In this document: one piece after another, positions 8,869 through 18,398 of the stretch
How the letters are laid out: each line of letters begins with the position of its first letter
How positions within the stretch are numbered: position 1 is the stretch's first letter
Source: Desulfopila aestuarii DSM 18488
GTDB taxonomy: Bacteria; Desulfobacterota; Desulfobulbia; Desulfobulbales; Desulfocapsaceae
DNA: 64,000 nucleotides
NCBI GenBank assembly: GCA_945863875.1
Contig: CAMBBS010000003.1
Location: forward strand, 105,695-169,694
Reading direction: 5' to 3'
The notes under the pieces: model-generated
Databases searched by the model: none
The model's input: the letters and a program-made list of their open reading frames with translations, nothing else
Told to the model about the DNA's origin: nothing
Program-made: the position numbers and the translations under genes

Positions 8869-9081
8869 TTGGCACAAAGAACCGTAATATATAAAGGATA
8901 CCATGGCTCAATCAAGGTGAACACCAAAGACTATTCCCTCTTTGGCACAATTCTGTTCATCGATGAAGAAATCTCCTATAGCGGCCAGAGCTTTGCAGAA
9001 CTGGAAGAAAATTTCCACAAAGCAGTTGACGCGCACAGACAACGCTGTCTGGAAAAAGGCGAGGAACCGCCTTTTTCTTAA
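8869..9081 (+). CDS. orphan HicB-like protein
   Basis: The protein has 70 residues. The core, YKGYHGSIKVNTKDYSLFGT, then ILFIDEEISYSGQSFAELEE and AVDAHRQRCLEKGEEPPFS, is the HicB partial RNase-H-like fold. It lacks the usual C-terminal ribbon-helix-helix DNA-binding domain, and no hicA toxin gene is next to it. A TTG at 8869 with AAAAGGA upstream (8854-8860) is the best start; the frame runs from an ATG at 8818 inside slyX. It may be a free-standing antitoxin-like protein. Confidence 0.75.
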   Translation: MAQRTVIYKGYHGSIKVNTKDYSLFGTILFIDEEISYSGQSFAELEENFHKAVDAHRQRCLEKGEEPPFS

Positions 9082-9109
9082 ATAACCGCAGACGCTCCAG
9101 GGAGCCAGA

Positions 9110-9946
9110 ATGGACATCTATTACGTAAATGGCGCATTTGTCGAGGAAGACCAGGCAAAAATATCCGTCAACGACCTGTCGGTAATACGCGGTTTTGGCG
9201 TCTTTGATTTTTTGCGGACCTACAATCGCATCCCCTTCCATCTTGATGACCACCTGCATCGCCTAGAACGGTCAGCGCGCCTCGTCGGCCTGAAGCTGCC
9301 GCATTCCACGGCAAAAATCCGTGAAATTACCCTGGAGACACTCAGGCGCAACAGCCATACGGAAAGCAATATCCGCCTGGTTGTCACCGGCGGCTTAAGC
9401 AGTGACGGCATCACCCCGGGCGACTCGCCCCAGCTTTTGATCATGGTCACTCCTGTAAAAGAGATGCCGCCGCAATGGTACTCGGAGGGGGCAAAAATCA
9501 TCACCTGCCATGTCGAACGTTTTATGCCCGGGGCAAAAAGTATCAACTATATCCCGGCCATCCTCTGTCAAAGAGAAGCCAGACAGCAACAGGCCATTGA
9601 AGCAATATATATCGACAGAAACGGCTATATGCTCGAAGGAACGACGTCTAATCTTTTCGCCTTTATCGGCGATACCCTGGTGACACCGCCATGCAACCGG
9701 GTGCTGCCCGGCATCACCCGCCAGGTGGTTATCAGGCTTGCGGAAAAGGAATTCCTCCTGGTTGAGCGTGACCTGCACAAAGATGAAGTCCGGCTTATCG
9801 ACGAGGTTTTCCTCGCCTCAACGGTGCGGGAAGTTGCCCCCATCACCGCTATTGATTCCATTAAGATCGGTAACGGCACGCCCGGCGACCGCAGCCGGAA
9901 AATAATGGCTCTGTTCAGGGACTACAGCCGCTCGTATCCAGGCTGA
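9110..9946 (+). CDS. class IV PLP aminotransferase (branched-chain or D-amino acid type)
   Basis: The 278-residue protein has the fold type IV pattern: YYVNGAFVEEDQAKIS at the N-terminus, HLDDHLHRLERSA, the PLP lysine in GAKSINYIPAI at about residue 146, and LEGTTSNLFA. The family includes IlvE, D-alanine aminotransferase and aminodeoxychorismate lyase. I cannot separate these by eye. AGGGAG precedes the ATG. It is the last gene of a rightward group with slyX and the hicB-like gene and converges on the helicase gene. Confidence 0.88.
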   Translation: MDIYYVNGAFVEEDQAKISVNDLSVIRGFGVFDFLRTYNRIPFHLDDHLHRLERSARLVGLKLPHSTAKIREITLETLRRNSHTESNIRLVVTGGLSSDGITPGDSPQLLIMVTPVKEMPPQWYSEGAKIITCHVERFMPGAKSINYIPAILCQREARQQQAIEAIYIDRNGYMLEGTTSNLFAFIGDTLVTPPCNRVLPGITRQVVIRLAEKEFLLVERDLHKDEVRLIDEVFLASTVREVAPITAIDSIKIGNGTPGDRSRKIMALFRDYSRSYPG

Positions 9947-9977
9947 ACCAATCGTCGGCAGCGGCGAAACGGATACA

Positions 9978-12275
9978 TCAGAGGGGCCGTAATTTCGCAT
10001 AGGCGGCGAGCAGGATCATTTCCCCCTGCTCGTCGAACAAGACCGTAAGCCGTCCGGTCTTTCTGTCTTTTACGGCAAGAACCGTGCCAGGCCCAAATGT
10101 CCCGTGCCAGACCCGCAAGCCTTCGGCAATCTCGTGGATCTCCAGGATCTTCCCGCCGGGACTCTCGCCTGTTTTCTCCTCTTTTTCCTTTTTCTTCGCC
10201 TTTTTGCCTTCGACGAGGCGTACCTCGGCACCAACAGCTTGAAGATACTGCCTGGCGATGGTTGTATCGTCGGCGGTAATGGTTTGATCCACGTCACCGG
10301 TCGCCAGCATTTCCCCGAGACACACCGACAGGCCTGGGTTGGCTTCGTAGAGAAAGCGACTGGCCCGCACCATCTCCTGGGGAATTTTACCGCAGCACCT
10401 TGCCATGCAGCGTTTGAGCTCAGCATCGACCGGATGTATCCAGACGACCTGTTCGATGGCTCTGGTCATCGCCACATAAAAGAGCCGACGCTCATCCTCC
10501 AGATCATCCGCCCCGCTCTCCCGTTCCCGGTAAAACGGAAAGGACCCTTCCTCGAGGCCCGGCAGAATGACCAGCGGCCATTCCAGTCCCTTGGCCCGGT
10601 GGACGGAGGTCAACAGCAAGGTCTCTGCCGCCGGCGCGTCCCCGGCACTCTGAAATTCGCTGATCTTAGCGAGCAATTGCCGGACGGACAGCTTTTGCGC
10701 GGCGGCAAAATCGATAAAGGCCTGGCAGGTCTTCACCCGGTTTTCGGCGGTCGCCGATCTTGCCGAGAAGGTATGATAAAAATCATAGAGTTTTAGCTTT
10801 TCAACGATCTTTTTCAGCAGGACATCAGCACGTCCGGAAGACGAACAGCCGGCAAGCCAGCGCCAGTTGCCCGCCGTCTCTTCCACTCTCTTGCGGATAA
10901 AAGGGGCCAGCTCCGCGCCGCTCCAGTTGCCCAGTACGGAGACCGCCGAGTCGGGATTTTCGGCAATACTCCGCACCAGCAAGAGCATATCTTCGCGTTT
11001 TATGCCCAGATGCGGCTGGGAGAGCATGGCCGTGAACATCCTTTCCCGGCTTTCCTGCCCCCCATCGGCCATGCTGCCGACAACCAGTTTTAGATAGCCG
11101 GTCAGCGCCAGGACCTCGGCACAATCAAATACCGGGGCATTGCCCTCGAGGCGGTAAGGAATGCCCGCTTCAAGCAGCGCCAACTCCACCGGCACACTCT
11201 GGGCAAAGAGTCTGACCAGCACCACGGCATCCTGCAGCGAACGGCCCTGTGCGCGCCAGGCCGAGAGAACGGCAAGGACCGGATGTTTTGTCTGCTCTTC
11301 CAGGCAGGTTATTACGGTTTTTTCGGTTGTCTGGTGCGAGATACAGAGCTTCTGGTCGCGCTTTCTATTGCCCGAAATAAGATGATTGGCGGCAAGAGAC
11401 AGCTGGTGGCCGTAGCGAAAGGTGAAAGACAGCTGATAATTTTCGGGCTGTGGAAAATCGATCTGGAATCTGGTGGTGATATATTCCGGTTTCGCCCCGC
11501 GCCACTCATAGATGCACTGATCGACATCTCCGACGACCATCACTTTGGCCCTGCTCCCGGCGAGGATCTTTAGCAACTGCTGCTGGGCCTCGTTGATATC
11601 CTGATATTCATCGACGATAACATGCTCGACGCGGTCCGTCACCCAGGTGGCCAGCTCGTCGTCGGCAAGCATGGCCATGAGGGGCTCATGAATGAGATCG
11701 GCGTAGAAGCGAATTTTTCGTTCTCGCCTGACCTTTTCAAAGAGTTCATAGGCCTTGACAAAATAGCTGCAGCGGGTCGAAAGATTGAGCTTTTTATACA
11801 CCTCGGCGGCTTCGGTAACCGTCGATTTTACCCGGTCGATAAAGGTAAGAAATTCCTCAATGGCGTCTCCGGCCAACCAGCCGCCATTGTCCTGCTCTTG
11901 GCGATACACCTCATTGGCCACCTGCCGGGCCAGTTTCTCCTGGACAAATTCTTCGGTAACAAGCGTATAGCCGGGCAGTGCGCCGCGCCTGGTGAAACTG
12001 TTTACCAGACGCATGCCGAGTGCATGGAAGGTCCGTACCTCCGGCAGCTGGAGGGCGGTAGCGGCCAACCGCTGCTGCATGGTTTCGGCAAAGGAGTCCC
12101 GTGCCGATTTATTGAACATCAGCACCATGATCTGGTTGGCACTGACGCCCTGCTGCAACAGCTGTCCGACCCTGGCGACCATGGTCGTCGTCTTGCCGGA
12201 ACCGGCCACCGCGCTGACTCGGGCATGCCCTCCGGCGTGGTTGATAATACGCAGCTGTTCGTCCGTCAGGTTCAT
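9978..12275 (-). CDS. UvrD/Rep-like superfamily 1 DNA helicase
   Basis: The protein has 765 residues. Motif I is AGSGKTTTMVARV, motif Ia is MFNKSARDSF, motif II is DEYQDINEAQ, and motif III contains GDVDQCIYEWRGA. Motif V is SVHRAKGLEWPLVILPG and motif VI is VAMTRAIEQVVW. The last 50 residues (VWHGTFGPGTVLAVKDRKTG) resemble the Tudor-like tail of PcrA/UvrD that contacts RNA polymerase. It has no nuclease domain. It follows lpd by 42 bases and may share the pyruvate dehydrogenase transcript, an unusual neighbourhood. No clear ribosome site precedes the ATG. Confidence 0.9.
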   Translation of the reverse strand: MNLTDEQLRIINHAGGHARVSAVAGSGKTTTMVARVGQLLQQGVSANQIMVLMFNKSARDSFAETMQQRLAATALQLPEVRTFHALGMRLVNSFTRRGALPGYTLVTEEFVQEKLARQVANEVYRQEQDNGGWLAGDAIEEFLTFIDRVKSTVTEAAEVYKKLNLSTRCSYFVKAYELFEKVRRERKIRFYADLIHEPLMAMLADDELATWVTDRVEHVIVDEYQDINEAQQQLLKILAGSRAKVMVVGDVDQCIYEWRGAKPEYITTRFQIDFPQPENYQLSFTFRYGHQLSLAANHLISGNRKRDQKLCISHQTTEKTVITCLEEQTKHPVLAVLSAWRAQGRSLQDAVVLVRLFAQSVPVELALLEAGIPYRLEGNAPVFDCAEVLALTGYLKLVVGSMADGGQESRERMFTAMLSQPHLGIKREDMLLLVRSIAENPDSAVSVLGNWSGAELAPFIRKRVEETAGNWRWLAGCSSSGRADVLLKKIVEKLKLYDFYHTFSARSATAENRVKTCQAFIDFAAAQKLSVRQLLAKISEFQSAGDAPAAETLLLTSVHRAKGLEWPLVILPGLEEGSFPFYRERESGADDLEDERRLFYVAMTRAIEQVVWIHPVDAELKRCMARCCGKIPQEMVRASRFLYEANPGLSVCLGEMLATGDVDQTITADDTTIARQYLQAVGAEVRLVEGKKAKKKEKEEKTGESPGGKILEIHEIAEGLRVWHGTFGPGTVLAVKDRKTGRLTVLFDEQGEMILLAAYAKLRPL

Positions 12276-12317
12276 GGTTCAAGGGGGAGGATTGAATATT
12301 TCTTGATGCCCTGCCGG

Positions 12318-13730
12318 TTATTTTTTCTTTTGCGGCAGAACATCGGTGATGGAACCGTCGACTATTTCCGCTGCAAAGGCAAAGGTTTCCGCCAGGGTCG
12401 GATGGGCATGGACCGTCAGGCTGATATCCTGGGCAGTCGCGCCCATCTCGAGCGCCAGTACTGCTTCATGAATCAGCTCTCCGGCATTGACGCCGCAGAT
12501 CCCCGCGCCGATTATCCGCCCGGTGTTGTTATCAAAAAGCACCTTACTCACCCCGGCGGTCGCCCCGGCGCTGAGTGCTCGGCCGCTGGCTCCCCAGGGG
12601 AACTTCCCTTTGGCAAAATCAATATTCTGGGCCTTGGCCTCTTTTTCGGTAAGCCCCATCCAGGCAACCTCCGGGTTGGTATAGGCCACCGAAGGAATAG
12701 TCATCGGCGTAAACGCCGCCTTGCGACCGGCAATGACCTCGGCGGCCACTTTCCCTTCATGGGTTGCCTTGTGGGCGAGCATCGGCTCTCCAACAACGTC
12801 GCCTACTGCGTAAACATGCGGCACATTGGTCTCCTGCCGCTCATTGACCTGGAGAAAACCACGCGCGTCGATTGTGCCGCCCAGTGTATCAAAGCCGAGA
12901 CCGGCGCTGTTCGGTCTGCGGCCTACCGCCACAAGGACAGCGTCAAATTCATCATTTTCCGGAGCATTTTTTCCTTCCATGCTGACCTGAATCCCGGTTT
13001 CGGCCGCAGTAATCGCCGTCACCTTGGTGTTCGTCAGAATGGTATACTTCTTTTTCAACTTCAAAAAAAGCGGCTGCACGAGGTCCTTGTCGGCCGGCGG
13101 GATAATCTGTTCGAGCATCTCGACGATGGTGATCTCCGAACCAAGGGCGCTGTAGATCTGGGCCATTTCCAGGCCGATAATGCCGCCGCCGATAATCAGG
13201 AACCGCTTCGGCACCGTCTGCAGCGTCAGGGCGGCGGTGGAATCCCAGATCCGCAGGTCGTCAGGGATGTTCGGCAGGACGAAGGGGTGCGAGCCGGTGG
13301 CGATGATCGCATTGCGGCAGTGCACCTGCTGCTCGCCGTCCGGCCCAGTGACGGTCAGGGTGGTCGCGTCCTTGAACACCCCCCTGCCGATCAGCCGGGT
13401 TATTTTCCGGGCCTTGCAGAGACCGTCGAGTCCTGAAGTCAGCTGGTCGATCACTGCATCTTTTTTCGCCAGCAAGCGGGCGACATCAATCTTCGGCGGG
13501 GCAAAGTCCACCCCGAATTCGGCTATCTGCACCGCCTCTTCAATGACCGTCGCCGCATGCAGTAAGGTCTTTGACGGAATGCAGCCCACATTGAGACAGA
13601 CACCACCGAGACGCGCCTGCTTGTCAACCAGGCAGACAGAAAGGCCGAGGTCGGCCGCGCGGAAGGCAGCGGTATAGCCGCCGGGACCACCACCAAGAAC
13701 CACCACATCAAATGTCTTCTCTTCGCTCAT
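12318..13730 (-). CDS. lpdA: dihydrolipoyl dehydrogenase (E3)
   Basis: This is a 470-residue FAD-dependent disulfide oxidoreductase that reoxidises the lipoyl groups of the pyruvate dehydrogenase complex with NAD+. It has the FAD motif GGGPGGYTAA, the redox disulfide CLNVGC, the NAD-binding IIGGGIIGLEMA and the C-terminal catalytic HAHPTLAETF. It is the third gene of the complex here, 51 bases after aceF. Confidence 0.95.
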   Translation of the reverse strand: MSEEKTFDVVVLGGGPGGYTAAFRAADLGLSVCLVDKQARLGGVCLNVGCIPSKTLLHAATVIEEAVQIAEFGVDFAPPKIDVARLLAKKDAVIDQLTSGLDGLCKARKITRLIGRGVFKDATTLTVTGPDGEQQVHCRNAIIATGSHPFVLPNIPDDLRIWDSTAALTLQTVPKRFLIIGGGIIGLEMAQIYSALGSEITIVEMLEQIIPPADKDLVQPLFLKLKKKYTILTNTKVTAITAAETGIQVSMEGKNAPENDEFDAVLVAVGRRPNSAGLGFDTLGGTIDARGFLQVNERQETNVPHVYAVGDVVGEPMLAHKATHEGKVAAEVIAGRKAAFTPMTIPSVAYTNPEVAWMGLTEKEAKAQNIDFAKGKFPWGASGRALSAGATAGVSKVLFDNNTGRIIGAGICGVNAGELIHEAVLALEMGATAQDISLTVHAHPTLAETFAFAAEIVDGSITDVLPQKKK

Positions 13731-13745
13731 TGTCAGCTCTCCGTA

Positions 13746-13784
13746 GTAAAAGATTCCCGGCGTATTTCCCGTTTACCGGGGTTA
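13746..13784 (-). repeat. dispersed short repeat, copy C
   Basis: On the minus strand the aceF stop codon TAA is followed at once by CCCCGGTAAACGGGAAA and then a GCCGG..TCTTTT segment that also matches copy A. It fills most of the aceF-lpd gap. Confidence 0.7.
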
Positions 13785-15071
13785 AACCAGGGTCCGTTTC
13801 AAATCTTCAATATTCATGCGCAGCATCTTGCAAAATCTGGCGGCCGCCGCCCCGTCGATGATCCGGTGATCGTAGGAGACGGAAAAAGGCAGCATTAATC
13901 GCGGCGTAAAATCCCGGCTCTGCTCATCCCAGACCGGCTTCATGGTGCTGCGGGACAGACCGAGAATGGCCGCCTGGGGACTGCTGATAATCGGAGTAAA
14001 GCCGGTGCCGCCGATACCGCCAAGGCTCGAGATGGTGAAAGTAGCCCCCTGAATATCCGGGATAGCCAGCTTGCCCGCCCGGGCACTGCTGCTCAGCCGC
14101 TGCAGCTCGGCGGCAAGATCCTGCAAGCCTCGCCGGTCGACATTTTTTATCACCGGAACCATCAGTCCTTTCGGCGTATCGACGGCTATAGCGAAATGGT
14201 AATATTTTTTCAAGACAACTTTTTCACCCCCCGGCATCAGCGAGCAGTTAAAAAGCGGAAATTGCCGCAGCGTTGCGGCAACCGCCCTGATCACAAAAAC
14301 GAGTGGGCTATAGGAGGGTTGGCCCTCCGGCAGGGCGTGGTTCAACTCTTTTCTGAATCGCTCCAGTTCCGTGATGTCCACCTCCTCAAAATGGGTGACA
14401 TGGGGGATGGTCACCCAGCTTCTGTGCAGATGCGGCCCGGAGATCTTCTGAATACGCCCCAGCGCCACTTCCTCAATCTCGCCGTACTTGCTGAAATCTT
14501 CCAGGGGAGCTTGTTCTTGCCCGGGCAGACCAGCTGCCGGCTGTTGCCGCATGGCCAGGACATCTTCTTTTTCGATACGTCCTTTGGGCCCGGTGCCGGT
14601 CACCTTGGCCAGATCCACCTGCTGCTGCCTGGCGAAAGCCCGCACGGACGGCGTCGCATGGAAAACCCGTTCCACAGCCTGTTCTTTCTCCGGGACACCT
14701 TCAGGGACAGCCTCCGCGACGTCTCTGGTGTCTCTGGTTTTCTCTGCCGGCTCGGCACCCTCCGCATCTCCGGCGTCTTCGACCACATCCGGTTTTCCAG
14801 CCAGCTTGCTTTCCTGTGGTTCATTGGTTTCATCACCTGTTTCAATAAGAGCGATGACATCACCACTGGACACCACATCCTCTTCCTTGAGCAAAACCTC
14901 TTTAATGACACCGGCAAAAGGCGAAGGAATATCCATCACCGCCTTCTCGCTCTCCAGGGCGATAAGCGACGCCTCCTTTTCGATCTTGTCGCCGGGCGCG
15001 ATAAACACCTCAACAACGGCAATCTTCTGCACCTCGCCGAAATCGGGAATCTTGATTTTCTCGATGGCCAT
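13782..15071 (-). CDS. aceF: pyruvate dehydrogenase dihydrolipoyl acetyltransferase (E2)
   Basis: The protein has 429 residues. It has one N-terminal lipoyl domain with the lipoylated Lys in ALESEKAVMDIPSP, then an acidic Glu/Ala/Pro linker (about 85-135). The peripheral subunit-binding domain is at about 140-180 (TPSVRAFARQQQVDLAKVTG). The catalytic acyltransferase domain ends with SYDHRIIDGAAAARF. One lipoyl domain is fewer than the three of E. coli AceF. It transfers acetyl from E1 to CoA. It lies between aceE (31-base gap) and lpd. Confidence 0.95.
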   Translation of the reverse strand: MAIEKIKIPDFGEVQKIAVVEVFIAPGDKIEKEASLIALESEKAVMDIPSPFAGVIKEVLLKEEDVVSSGDVIALIETGDETNEPQESKLAGKPDVVEDAGDAEGAEPAEKTRDTRDVAEAVPEGVPEKEQAVERVFHATPSVRAFARQQQVDLAKVTGTGPKGRIEKEDVLAMRQQPAAGLPGQEQAPLEDFSKYGEIEEVALGRIQKISGPHLHRSWVTIPHVTHFEEVDITELERFRKELNHALPEGQPSYSPLVFVIRAVAATLRQFPLFNCSLMPGGEKVVLKKYYHFAIAVDTPKGLMVPVIKNVDRRGLQDLAAELQRLSSSARAGKLAIPDIQGATFTISSLGGIGGTGFTPIISSPQAAILGLSRSTMKPVWDEQSRDFTPRLMLPFSVSYDHRIIDGAAAARFCKMLRMNIEDLKRTLV

Positions 15072-15102
15072 CTCCTGCTCTCCTTGTTATATTTTCGAGG
15101 AC

Positions 15103-17760
15103 TTATCTGGTCAATGCGTGCGGTGCGTCGGGATGTACTGCATATTTTTTCAAGGCATCAGTCACCGTACGCATCGGCAGTTCACCGACATCGGCTAAAC
15201 CCTTTAAAGCTGCGATGACCACGTGATATCGGTCCACCTGGAAAAAGCTGCGCAACACCTCGCGGGAATCAGAACGGCCGTAGCCGTCGGTGCCGAGTAC
15301 GGTGAGCGGCCTGTCGATAAAGCGCCGCAGCTGCTCGCCGTAGGCCTGGACGTAATCGGTGCCGATGACGACCGGCCCCTCGTGCCCAGCCAGCTGCTCC
15401 TCGACGTAGGTTTTTTTCCTGGCCTCTTCCGGATGAAGACGGTTCCAGTTTTCGAAAAGCACCCCCTCGCGGTGCAGCTGATTGACGCCGAGAATCGACC
15501 AGACATCCGCCGACACACCAAAATCGGCGTCGAGCAGCTCAGCGGCGGCGACAACCTCCCGGAAAACAGTGCCGGAGCCCATCAATTGCACCTTTGCCCC
15601 CCGGGCTCTGCCTTCCCGGAAAAGATACATGCCGCGGTTAATCCCTTCTTCAACACCTTCGGGCATCTCCGGGTGCGGATAGTTTTCATTTTGCAGGGTA
15701 ATATAATAGAAAACATCTTCGTTGTCGGAAAACATCCGCTCGATACCCTTCTGAATAAGGACCGCCACCTCGTAACTAAAGGTCGGATCATAGGCGAGGC
15801 ACGACGGATAGACCGAGGCAAAAAGAAGCCCCTGACCATCCTGATGCTGCAGGCCTTCGCCATTCAAGGTAGTCCGCCCGGCCGTCGCCCCCATGATAAA
15901 ACCTTTGGCCCGGCTGTCTCCAGCGGCCCAGAGCTGGTCACCGATCCGCTGAAAACCAAACATGGAATAGAAGATATAAAAAGGGATCATCGGCACGCCG
16001 TAGTTGGCATGGGCGGTAGCCGCCGCCAGCCAGGACGAAATGGCCCCGGCTTCGGTTATCCCTTCTTCAAGAATCTGCCCCTGCGGATCCTCCCTATACC
16101 AGGAAACCGTCTCGGAGTCCTGCGGTTCATAGAGTTGCCCGGTGGGCGCGTAGATACCCAGCTGACGGAACAAGCCCTCCATGCCGAAGGTCCGAGCCTC
16201 ATCGGGGACAATCGGCACGACATGCCTGCCGATATTTTTGTCTTTTATCAGCGTACCAAGCAGTCGGACAAAGGCCATGGTCGTCGACAGTTCCCGTTCT
16301 CTGGAGGATTTCAACAGGGCCTGGAAAACTTGGAGGGGCGGGGCCTGCAGGGCATCATGAACAGCCTGCCGATACGGCACCGGACCGCCCAGTGCCTGCC
16401 TCCGTTCCTTGATAAATACTTCTTCCGGGCTGCCCTCCGGCGGTCGAATAAAAGGCAGGCCGGCGAGCTGGTCATCCTGCAGCGGCACATGAAACCTGTC
16501 GCGAAATGCCTTCAGGGAGTCAACATCCATTTTTTTGACATTATGGGCGACCATGACCGACTCACCACCCTGGCCCATGCCGAACCCCTTGATGGTCTTG
16601 ACCAGAAGAACGGTGGGTTTGCCTTTATACCGCATCGCCGCGGCATAGGCGGCATACACCTTGCGCGGATCATGGCCGCCGCGGCTCATCTGCCACAGTT
16701 CGCCATCGCTGATATCTTCGACCAGGGCCAGTAGTCGGGGATCGCCACCGAACACCTTTTCCCGCAGATATTTCGGCCCCCGAGCCCGAATGGTCTGGAA
16801 ATCACCGTCAACCATCGTGCCGAATTTCTTGATGAGCAGACCTTCCGTATCCCGCTGCAGGATCACATCCCACTCGCTACCCCAGATCAGCTTGATGACA
16901 TGCCAGCCGGCGCCCCGAAAGCGCCCTTCCAGTTCCTGGATAATCTTGCCGTTACCGCGCACCGGCCCGTCGAGCCGCTGCAGGTTGCAGTTGACGACAA
17001 AGATAAGGTTATCAAGATTTTCCCGGGCGGCAAGCGACAGGGCACCGAGGGATTCCGGCTCGTCGGATTCCCCATCGCCCATGAATACCCAGACCTTTCT
17101 GTCGCCGGCCGCCTTCAGGCCGCGGCTGTCCATATAGCGCATAAAGCGGGCCTGGTAGATTGCCGCCATCGGCCCAAGCCCCATGGAGACGGTGGGAAAC
17201 TGCCAGAAATCAGGCATCAGCCAGGGATGCGGGTAGGAGGACAGGCCATGGCCGCCAACCTCCTGACGGAAATTTTTCAAGTGCTCTTCATCGAACCTGC
17301 CCTCGACAAAGGCCCGGGCGTAGATCCCCGGCGAACTGTGCCCCTGAAAATAGATCATGTCGGCGCCATCGGCTGCGTCCGGCCCCCGGAAAAACCAGTT
17401 GAAGCCGACCTCATACAAGGCCGAAACCGAGGTGTAGGTGGCGATATGCCCGCCCAGCCCCTTGCCATCCTTATTGGCTCTGGCCACCATGGCCATGGCG
17501 TTCCAGCGCACACAGGCGGCAACATTTCTGGCAACCAGCGACCCGCCGGGAATCGACTCTTCATTTTCCGGCAGGATGGTATTGCAATAGGGCGTGAGCA
17601 GTCCTGGGGAGGTCGACACGCCAAGACTCCGGGCAAGGTCGGTCAGGCGGCAGAGGAGATAATCAGCTTTTTCACCGCCCTCCTGTTGTATCACCCCTCT
17701 CAGAGAGTCGATCCAGTCCTGGGTTTCCTCTTTATCCGGGTCTTTATAATACGAGTTCAT
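15103..17760 (-). CDS. aceE: pyruvate dehydrogenase E1, homodimeric type
   Basis: This 885-residue thiamine-diphosphate enzyme is full length for the family. The TPP motif is GDGESDEPESLGALSLAARE through VVNCNLQRLDGPVRGNGK. N-terminal features include GLGGHIATYTSVSALYEVG and YFQGHSSPGIYARAFVEGR. It decarboxylates pyruvate and acetylates the lipoyl groups of AceF. An AceE-type complex is notable if the host is a strict anaerobe, where ferredoxin oxidoreductases usually do this job. It follows the nitroreductase by 68 bases. Confidence 0.96.
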   Translation of the reverse strand: MNSYYKDPDKEETQDWIDSLRGVIQQEGGEKADYLLCRLTDLARSLGVSTSPGLLTPYCNTILPENEESIPGGSLVARNVAACVRWNAMAMVARANKDGKGLGGHIATYTSVSALYEVGFNWFFRGPDAADGADMIYFQGHSSPGIYARAFVEGRFDEEHLKNFRQEVGGHGLSSYPHPWLMPDFWQFPTVSMGLGPMAAIYQARFMRYMDSRGLKAAGDRKVWVFMGDGESDEPESLGALSLAARENLDNLIFVVNCNLQRLDGPVRGNGKIIQELEGRFRGAGWHVIKLIWGSEWDVILQRDTEGLLIKKFGTMVDGDFQTIRARGPKYLREKVFGGDPRLLALVEDISDGELWQMSRGGHDPRKVYAAYAAAMRYKGKPTVLLVKTIKGFGMGQGGESVMVAHNVKKMDVDSLKAFRDRFHVPLQDDQLAGLPFIRPPEGSPEEVFIKERRQALGGPVPYRQAVHDALQAPPLQVFQALLKSSRERELSTTMAFVRLLGTLIKDKNIGRHVVPIVPDEARTFGMEGLFRQLGIYAPTGQLYEPQDSETVSWYREDPQGQILEEGITEAGAISSWLAAATAHANYGVPMIPFYIFYSMFGFQRIGDQLWAAGDSRAKGFIMGATAGRTTLNGEGLQHQDGQGLLFASVYPSCLAYDPTFSYEVAVLIQKGIERMFSDNEDVFYYITLQNENYPHPEMPEGVEEGINRGMYLFREGRARGAKVQLMGSGTVFREVVAAAELLDADFGVSADVWSILGVNQLHREGVLFENWNRLHPEEARKKTYVEEQLAGHEGPVVIGTDYVQAYGEQLRRFIDRPLTVLGTDGYGRSDSREVLRSFFQVDRYHVVIAALKGLADVGELPMRTVTDALKKYAVHPDAPHALTR

Positions 17761-17828
17761 GGAATGCCCCTCGATTTTTTTTCCAGCACAATTCGCTGCC
17801 TTTTTCTGGATGGCCGGCTTGTCACCGC

Positions 17829-18362
17829 TTACCCTTTTTGACCGTATTGGTTATAGTTCACTTTGTCATAGGACAGCGAAGACAGGGCATGTCCGGGCTT
17901 GTCCTCCTTGCCGTAGCCGATGGCGACAACCGCCTCAACCACCATGTTGTCACCGAGCCCGAGAAGCTTCTGCACATACTCTTCCGAGGTCATCCGGGCA
18001 TCATGCTCACGCAGGCGGAGCTGCACCCAGCAGCTGCCCAAGCCCAGATCAGTCGCCGCCAGGTGGATAATAAGTGCGGCTATGGAACAGTCCTCAACCC
18101 AGACATCGCATTTGGCCGGATCGGCGCAGACGACAATAGCCAGCGGCGCATTTTTAATAAACGAGGCGCCATGCGGTTTGGCCTTGGCCAGGCCGCCGAG
18201 AATTTTCGGCTCGGTGACAACGACAAACTCCCAGGGATTCAGGCCCCGCGAGGAGGGTGAACGTAGCATGGACTCGACGAGAAGATCGATTTTTTCTTTT
18301 CCTACCGGCTTGTCCTGGAATTGCCTGACACTTCTTCTGGTACGCAAAAGATCAATAAACAT
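17829..18362 (-). CDS. nitroreductase family protein
   Basis: This is a 177-residue FMN-dependent oxidoreductase. It begins MFIDLLRTRRSVRQFQDKPV, with the Arg-rich FMN phosphate site, and has MLRSPSSRGLNPWEFVVVT and LGLGSCWVQLRLREHD. The substrate is unknown. It is the first gene of the leftward operon containing aceE, aceF, lpd and the helicase. AAAGGAG precedes the ATG. Confidence 0.9.
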   Translation of the reverse strand: MFIDLLRTRRSVRQFQDKPVGKEKIDLLVESMLRSPSSRGLNPWEFVVVTEPKILGGLAKAKPHGASFIKNAPLAIVVCADPAKCDVWVEDCSIAALIIHLAATDLGLGSCWVQLRLREHDARMTSEEYVQKLLGLGDNMVVEAVVAIGYGKEDKPGHALSSLSYDKVNYNQYGQKG

Positions 18363-18398
18363 GATTGCTCCTTTTCAATTTGTGAAGGATAACCTAAG

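Noticed and set aside
11622..13436. 604-codon plus-strand open frame over the helicase and lpd genes
   Set aside because: It is antisense to two clear genes with full motif sets, has no family pattern and crosses a gene boundary; long antisense frames are common in GC-rich coding DNA.
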